A stretch of 6,463 nt of DNA from an uncultured Collinsella sp. GTDB taxonomy: Bacteria > Actinomycetota > Coriobacteriia > Coriobacteriales > Coriobacteriaceae. Position 1 is the first letter of the stretch; the number at the start of each line of letters is the position of its first letter. A program made the translations under genes and the position numbers. This document shows positions 1-3,528 of this stretch, piece after piece. The notes below the pieces were generated by a model. That model saw nothing but the letters and a program-made list of their open reading frames with translations. It was not told where the DNA came from and made no database searches. The DNA lies in NCBI GenBank assembly GCA_902465425.1, contig CABQNA010000092.1, positions 1 to 6,463 on the forward strand, written 5' to 3'.

Positions 1-451
1 TGCTGCGGGGCAGCAAACTGCTGCTGGCCGGCGCGCGGGGCGCTGGCGGCACGGCTTGCCGCGGAGTTGTTCTGGCCCAGGCCGTTTTGATAGGCGCGCT
101 CTTCTTCGTACAGGCGGCCGAGCGTGGGGGCATCGACGTTCTCGGCAAAGACCGAGAACTTGCCGGCGCGCAGCTGCGGATCGATCATAAAGCGCACGAG
201 GGGCTCGCCGACAAAGACAACTCGCGGACCTCGCGCGAAAGCTCGGGGTAGAACGGGGCGAGCATGGGATCGTCGTCGGCGGCGATAAGGATGGTATAGA
301 GTGCCGGCGCCGTGTTGACGCCGTTAATCACCAGAGTCTGATCCTCCATGTCGCGAGCGGCCTGCTTGGCAAGCTTCTTAAAGGAGAACGGGGCACGGGT
401 GGCACCGAAGATGCCGGCCACGTGGTCCTCGAAGATGTTCAGGAAGTTCAC
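1..451 (-). pseudogene. FhaA-like protein (DUF3662 N-terminal domain), frame-broken and cut by the window edge
   Basis: The first 77 residues, read from a GTG at 451-449, match the N-terminal DUF3662 domain of actinobacterial FhaA proteins: an amphipathic start (MNFLNIFEDHVAGIF), a central KLAKQAARDMED helix, then APALYTILIAADD and a YPELSREVRE helix. In the family this domain leads through a Gln/Pro-rich linker to a C-terminal FHA domain that binds phosphothreonine, and M. tuberculosis FhaA works with kinase substrates in envelope synthesis. Here the frame runs into TGA at 187-185. The expected continuation (VFVGEPLVRFMIDPQLRAG, then a Gln/Ala-rich stretch) is present in another frame from 218 to the window edge. 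Comparison with M. tuberculosis FhaA from memory suggests about six or seven residues are also missing at the join, so a small out-of-frame deletion is more likely than a single-base loss; sequencing error is possible. The start is supported by GGAGAG at 466-461, nine bases upstream. The GTG overlaps the kinase stop (GTGA), so the two are translationally coupled. The FHA domain would lie outside the window. Confidence 0.8.
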
Positions 452-2301
452 GAAAGATCACTCTCCGTATAGGTTCTTTGGTATCCGAGCAAATATAGGC
501 ATATCCCAACGATTATAGAGGATAGGGTTCCCGCAACCGCCGCCTTGGCGACGACCGCGGCTGCAAGGCTGGCAATTTCCATATGGTGTGCAAGACAGGA
601 CGCCGCTGCGCAGCCGATGCCGGTGACAGCGATGGCGGCGATTGCGGCAAGGTTTGAGCCCTGATCGGCACGCTTGGCATGGGCATTGAGCAGCGCGGAT
701 GACGCTGCGGCAGTTGCCGCGACCAGCACAAAGGCAGCCCAAAGGAGCGGGTCTCCCAGCGCTGCGGCAACGTTACCGAGCCCCAGCACGCCTCCGGCTG
801 AAAGCGCGACCGTGGCCAGACGGGCAAAAAGCGCGCCCATGCCCGTTGCCGCGGCGGCGCTTGCCGGGCCGAGCCAAAATGACGCGACGCCGGCGGCGAC
901 CCCAGCTGCCAGGAAGGTATTGCCGGTCAGACAGCCAAGCGCGAGTGCACAGGTGAGCGTGGCGCTCGCGGCAGTCTCGGTGCGACCCCAGGCGATCCAC
1001 CAACCGGACATGGCGGCGGCAAAGATCACCGCGACGGGCAGCATCGACAGGATGCCTTGTGCCTGCATGGTGGCGTTGGCCATGAGCACCAAAAAGCCCA
1101 CAGCCGAGATGGCCGAGCCAATCTGGGGGGCCAGGCCAGCCGCCGCTCCGATCGCGATGGCCGCAATGACCAGGCCGGGAAGCGCCGCGACCCCGGCCGT
1201 TTGCATCAGTAAAAAGCTAAAGGTGCCGCACGTTAGCGCCGAGATAGTGCGCATGGTGTAGTCGCGCGCATGGCTCCAGCGCGTGCCCGCCCAGCCGAGT
1301 GCGGGGTCGACCTCGATGGCGTCGTCCTCGTAGTGCGACGGCTCGATATCGTCGAGTTCCTGCTCGTCATCCGAAAGCTCGCCAACCATTTGCTCCAGGC
1401 TGCGACGGCCCTCGCGCACGCTGCCCAGACCGGCAAGGAGCTGGTCGCAAAATGCCTCGATGCTGTTGGGGCGGTCCTGCGGCATGGGGGAGAGCGCGCT
1501 CATGAGCGCGGCCTCGGCTCCCGGGGGAAAGTGTGGTATCAGCTCGCTGGGATAGGTGGCGCCGCCGATGATGCGGTCGAGCGAGTCGGCGGGCGTGGCC
1601 GCCATAAAGGGAGCGCTGCCGCACAGGCCCTCGTAGATCACACAGGCGAGGGCAAAGACATCGGCGCGCTCGTCGACCGTGCCGGTCTCGATATCGAGCT
1701 GCTCGGGCGGCATGTAGCCGATGGTGCCGCCGCGTGAGCCGCCAAAGCCACCGGCGGACGACAGTCGCGCCATGCCAAAGTCGGTGAGCTTTACATTGCC
1801 CGAGTGGTCGATGAGCACGTTGGCGGGCTTAATGTCCAGGTGGAGTACGCCATTACTATGAGCGAAGGTGAGCGCCTGGCCCAGGGCATCGGCAATGGCC
1901 GCGGCCTCGTCAAAGGTAAGTGAGTGGCCGTCCACGCGGTGCAAAAACTCGGCCAGCGACATGCCATCGACATATTCCATAACCAGGTAGGCATAGGCTG
2001 TGTCGTGCGTAAAGTCGATGACCTGCACGATGTTGGGATGTTGAAGCATAGCGGCAGTGTGCGCCTCGCGCAGGACATCCATGATGTCGCTGGCGGGCAT
2101 GCCGGCACCGTTGATAAGGGGGATGCGCTTAATGGCGACGCGGCGGCGCAGATGCGTGTCGCGGCAGATCTCGATGGAGCCAAAACCGCCGGTCGCAAGT
2201 GTCTCGAGCGGCTGGTACCGCTTAAGCAGCTCGCGAGAGCTGGTGCCCTCCAGAGGAACGTCCGGCGAGAACCGGGCGGTATGTTGCGAGAAAAGCGGCA
2301 T
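448..2301 (-). CDS. Membrane-anchored Ser/Thr protein kinase with polytopic C-terminal domain
   Basis: This encodes a eukaryotic-type (Hanks) Ser/Thr kinase that should phosphorylate proteins in the cytoplasm while anchored in the membrane. From the ATG start it has 617 residues. The kinase domain spans about 28-290: glycine loop ATGGFGS near 36-42 (first glycine replaced by Ala), VAIK with K58, helix-C E79, catalytic loop HLDIKPAN with D156 and N161, DFG 174-176, GTIGYMPPE ending at 200, D214 and the subdomain XI R277. All catalytic residues are present, but HRD is HLD, so it is a non-RD kinase. The activation segment (177-194) is Gly/Ser-rich. An acidic juxtamembrane stretch (about 308-332) precedes roughly nine or ten Ala/Gly-rich hydrophobic segments from about 352 to 606. 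There are no PASTA repeats, so it is not a PknB/PrkC-type sensor. ATG at 2301 is preferred because GAGGG (2312-2308) lies six bases upstream; an in-frame TTG at 2307 would abut that site. The downstream fhaA-like gene overlaps its stop by four bases, suggesting the encoded FHA protein is a partner or substrate. Confidence 0.93.
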   Translation of the reverse strand: MPLFSQHTARFSPDVPLEGTSSRELLKRYQPLETLATGGFGSIEICRDTHLRRRVAIKRIPLINGAGMPASDIMDVLREAHTAAMLQHPNIVQVIDFTHDTAYAYLVMEYVDGMSLAEFLHRVDGHSLTFDEAAAIADALGQALTFAHSNGVLHLDIKPANVLIDHSGNVKLTDFGMARLSSAGGFGGSRGGTIGYMPPEQLDIETGTVDERADVFALACVIYEGLCGSAPFMAATPADSLDRIIGGATYPSELIPHFPPGAEAALMSALSPMPQDRPNSIEAFCDQLLAGLGSVREGRRSLEQMVGELSDDEQELDDIEPSHYEDDAIEVDPALGWAGTRWSHARDYTMRTISALTCGTFSFLLMQTAGVAALPGLVIAAIAIGAAAGLAPQIGSAISAVGFLVLMANATMQAQGILSMLPVAVIFAAAMSGWWIAWGRTETAASATLTCALALGCLTGNTFLAAGVAAGVASFWLGPASAAAATGMGALFARLATVALSAGGVLGLGNVAAALGDPLLWAAFVLVAATAAASSALLNAHAKRADQGSNLAAIAAIAVTGIGCAAASCLAHHMEIASLAAAVVAKAAVAGTLSSIIVGICLYLLGYQRTYTESDLS

Positions 2302-2381
2302 GGCCAACCCTCGTGCGTTTAAAGTTCGTTTGCGAGTGGCGGGCGCGGAGCCGAGCCGTTCGCGGTGGCATAGATGCTGCT

Positions 2382-2387
2382 AGTGTA
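2382..2387 (-). promoter_or_regulatory. Possible -10 element for the kinase operon
   Basis: The minus strand reads TACACT here, about 80 bases upstream of the kinase ATG, inside the short inverted repeat TGCTA-GTG-TAGCA (2377-2389 region). No good -35 hexamer lies 16-18 bases further upstream, so this rests on a single box. It would give a leader of roughly 70-75 bases. This is an inference and a weak one; the 62-bp repeat array lies just upstream of it and could influence it. Confidence 0.25.
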
Positions 2388-2460
2388 GCACGCTCGGGTG
2401 CATGGGGAGGATAGCGGGATGCGAGGTTGCCTGTCTGGCTTGGCTCTGTTTTGGCTCGCT

Positions 2461-2508
2461 CGGAAAGCGCACCCCACTTTGCGACCAAATTAAGGGATGC
2501 ACTTTCCG
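2461..2508. repeat. Dyad unit 1
   Basis: Left arm CGGAAAGCGCACCCC (2461-2475), spacer of 18 bases (2476-2493) and right arm GGGATGCACTTTCCG (2494-2508). Thirteen of 15 arm positions are complementary. The two exceptions are C/A on the plus strand but would be G-U wobbles in minus-strand RNA, so this unit folds better when transcribed leftwards. The spacer carries a small TTTG-CGAC-CAAA inner dyad. Confidence 0.8.
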
Positions 2509-2522
2509 AATGGGGTGGTCTG

Positions 2523-2570
2523 CGGAAACTGCGTCCCAGAATATTGGCGTAGAGCGGGATGCGCTTTCCG
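2523..2570. repeat. Dyad unit 2
   Basis: Left arm CGGAAACTGCGTCCC (2523-2537), spacer of 18 bases (2538-2555) and right arm GGGATGCGCTTTCCG (2556-2570). Twelve of 15 arm positions are complementary. In plus-strand RNA two of the exceptions are G-U wobbles and one is a C/C mismatch. The left arm resembles the C-type arm of unit 3 and the right arm the C-type arm of unit 1, as if the unit were a recombinant between them. The spacer differs from those of units 1 and 3. Confidence 0.78.
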
Positions 2571-2584
2571 GATGGGCGCTCAAA

Positions 2585-2632
2585 AGGAAACCGCATCCCA
2601 CTTTGGAGCGCCAAAACGGGATGCGGTTTCCG
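2585..2632. repeat. Dyad unit 3, perfect 14-bp stem with nested inner stem
   Basis: Left arm GGAAACCGCATCCC (2586-2599) and right arm GGGATGCGGTTTCC (2618-2631) are perfectly complementary. The 18-base spacer is itself AC, TTTGG, AGCG, CCAAA, AC, so TTTGG and CCAAA form an inner 5-bp stem capped by a four-base loop and separated from the main stem by a 2x2 internal loop. On the minus strand the stem is followed by CCTTTTG, a short T run, so readthrough transcripts from the YcxB-like gene could terminate here. This is the best-formed hairpin in the window. Confidence 0.82.
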
Positions 2633-2662
2633 CTGTCAATCTAAGTTACGCCTAAGCAGGCG

Positions 2663-2682
2663 GCCGGAGTTTGGACCCCGGC
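2663..2682 (-). terminator. GC hairpin after the YcxB-like gene, possible terminator
   Basis: In minus-strand RNA, five bases after the TAA stop, GCCGGGG pairs with CUCCGGC around the six-base loop UCCAAA (seven pairs, one of them G-U). No U tract follows, so it is not a classical intrinsic terminator; it could act as a U-less hairpin terminator of the kind proposed for GC-rich actinobacteria, or as a 3'-end stabiliser. The wobble pair is only possible in the minus-strand transcript, which fits the orientation of the gene. Confidence 0.45.
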
Positions 2683-2687
2683 TCGGG

Positions 2688-3413
2688 TTAGCGCTTCTTC
2701 TTGCTCTTCTTCTGCTTGCGCTGCTTGCCCTTGTTGTCCTGGGGCTTGTCGGCCTTGTCGCCCCGCTTGGCCTCGGCGGCAGCCTTCTCGGCCTTCATTT
2801 TCTTCTTCTTGGTCTCGATGCGGAGCTTTTTGTTGATGCGCGCCTTAAGGAAGGGGCCAAACTGCTCGGCATCGCCGCGGATAAAGGTGTCCTTAGGGAT
2901 AGTCACGCCCTGGTCGGCGAACATGGCTACAAAGATGCGCTCGCCGTCGAGTACGTGGTCGAGCTTCTCAAACGGGAAGAACTGCGACTTGCCGCTCTTG
3001 CCCCAAACCATCAGGCCGTCCTCGTTGGCAGCGACGCGGCGATAGCGGCCACCCATGGACTCGTCGGCCTCGACGGCGTCGATAAAGTCACGGGCGAGCG
3101 TGTGGTGCAGGTTTTTGCTCCACCAGGCCAAAAAGGCGCCGAATACGATCAGGACGACGCCAAACTTGATCCAGTTACCGCCGGCCACCAGCATGCCAAT
3201 GCCGATCAGCGCGGCAATTGCCGCGGCGACATACAGCGAACCGCGACGCCTGGGCGAGGCGACCAGGCGGGCGAAGTCGGTGACCAGGTCGTTTTCGTAC
3301 TGGTACTCGTTGAGGTACAGGATGCCGTCGTCGGCTGCGGCCTGCTCCTCGAGCGCGACCTCGACCTGGTCGGCTGCTTCGGAGGGGACGAGGTTGCTCT
3401 CTGCGTCTGCCAT
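2688..3413 (-). CDS. YcxB-like membrane protein with a highly basic C-terminal tail
   Basis: The product has 241 residues. An acidic N-terminal segment (1-50, many Glu/Asp) is followed by two adjacent hydrophobic helices (about 60-77 and 82-98). Then comes a cytoplasmic-type domain (about 105-192) whose end, FFPFEKLDHVLDGERIF and IPKDTF with a closing helix QFGPFLKARI, resembles the YcxB-like domain (a small beta-rich domain of unknown function found after paired membrane helices). The last 48 residues are dominated by Lys and Arg and end KKSKKKR, with some Glu/Asp/Ala in between, so they are probably disordered and could bind nucleic acid or acidic lipid. The ATG at 3413 is supported by AGGAG at 3428-3424, ten bases upstream. 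It is transcribed divergently from dnaX and away from it towards the kinase operon, with a hairpin after its stop. The function of YcxB-like proteins is unknown; the assignment rests on overall pattern, without a search. Confidence 0.8.
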   Translation of the reverse strand: MADAESNLVPSEAADQVEVALEEQAAADDGILYLNEYQYENDLVTDFARLVASPRRRGSLYVAAAIAALIGIGMLVAGGNWIKFGVVLIVFGAFLAWWSKNLHHTLARDFIDAVEADESMGGRYRRVAANEDGLMVWGKSGKSQFFPFEKLDHVLDGERIFVAMFADQGVTIPKDTFIRGDAEQFGPFLKARINKKLRIETKKKKMKAEKAAAEAKRGDKADKPQDNKGKQRKQKKSKKKR

Positions 3414-3528
3414 GCTCTTTGGACTCCTATCGCGGCGGGCTCGCCGTACGGGTTATTATGAATGCAGTATGCCGTGCGACCGCATGGCCGTCGCGGCAAC
3501 AAGACTCAGTATACCCGGGGGAGCACCC
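3414..3528. promoter_or_regulatory. Divergent intergenic region between the YcxB-like gene and dnaX
   Basis: These 115 bases must carry start signals for both neighbours unless dnaX is read from further left. The only AT-rich spot is GTTATTATGAAT (3452-3463), which offers TATTAT (3454-3459) on the plus strand and CATAAT on the minus strand as -10 candidates; neither has a recognisable -35. Two small hairpins are visible: CGGCG-GGCT-CGCCG (3433-3446), just upstream of the minus-strand ribosome binding site, and GCGAC (3476-3480) with GTCGC (3490-3494) in the dnaX leader. The dnaX ribosome binding site is GGGGGAG at 3517-3523, five bases before its ATG. No SRP RNA or tRNA was recognised, although some bacteria have one upstream of dnaX. 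Confidence 0.4.

Larger units (their letters stand above)
2461..2632. repeat. Tandem array of three dyad elements with exact 62-bp period
   Basis: Three copies of an inverted repeat lie in a row. Each has a left arm of the form CGGAAA-NN-GCATCCC, an 18-base spacer, and a right arm GGGATGC-NN-TTTCCG. Left arms begin at 2461, 2523 and 2585; right arms begin at 2494, 2556 and 2618. All offsets are therefore 62, and the units are joined by 14-base links (2509-2522, 2571-2584) that share only a short GATGGG/AATGGG-like core. The arms vary between copies yet remain largely complementary, including a G-C to C-G swap at arm position 7 between unit 1 and unit 3. That suggests selection on the dyad or hairpin. 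It could be a REP/BIME-like dispersed element expanded locally, an operator array for a dimeric regulator, or a structured RNA. The sequence alone does not decide between these. Confidence 0.85.
2302..2687. other. 386-bp gene-free region between the YcxB-like gene and the kinase operon
   Basis: No convincing coding sequence was found on either strand; the open frames here are interrupted or made of the repeat units. From right to left (direction of transcription of both flanking genes) it contains a GC hairpin after the YcxB-like stop (2663-2682), a three-copy dyad array (2461-2632), an ordinary stretch (about 2390-2460), a possible -10 box and the kinase leader with its ribosome binding site GAGGG at 2312-2308. 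Confidence 0.7.

Noticed and set aside
674..1261. Plus-strand Ala/Thr-rich open frame opposite the kinase membrane domain
   Set aside because: It is low-complexity and antisense to Ala-rich coding sequence, with no ribosome binding site; it is a codon-bias shadow.
2416..2430. GGGATGCG resembling the start of a fourth right arm
   Set aside because: It is out of the 62-bp register (expected start 2432), matches only eight bases and has no left arm 18 bases before it.
2461..2632. CRISPR array
   Set aside because: Repeats are divergent 48-base dyads with 14-base links; there are no uniform repeats separated by 30-40-base unique spacers and no cas genes.
2559..3461. Plus-strand Leu-rich open frame across the repeats and the YcxB-like gene
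   Set aside because: It is antisense to the lysine-rich tail (Lys codons read as Leu/Phe) and begins inside the repeat array.
3469..3528. N-terminal extension of DnaX from upstream in-frame ATGs
   Set aside because: The family begins at the SLYRKYRP motif, and only the 3529 ATG has a well-placed ribosome binding site; the extension shows no family resemblance.
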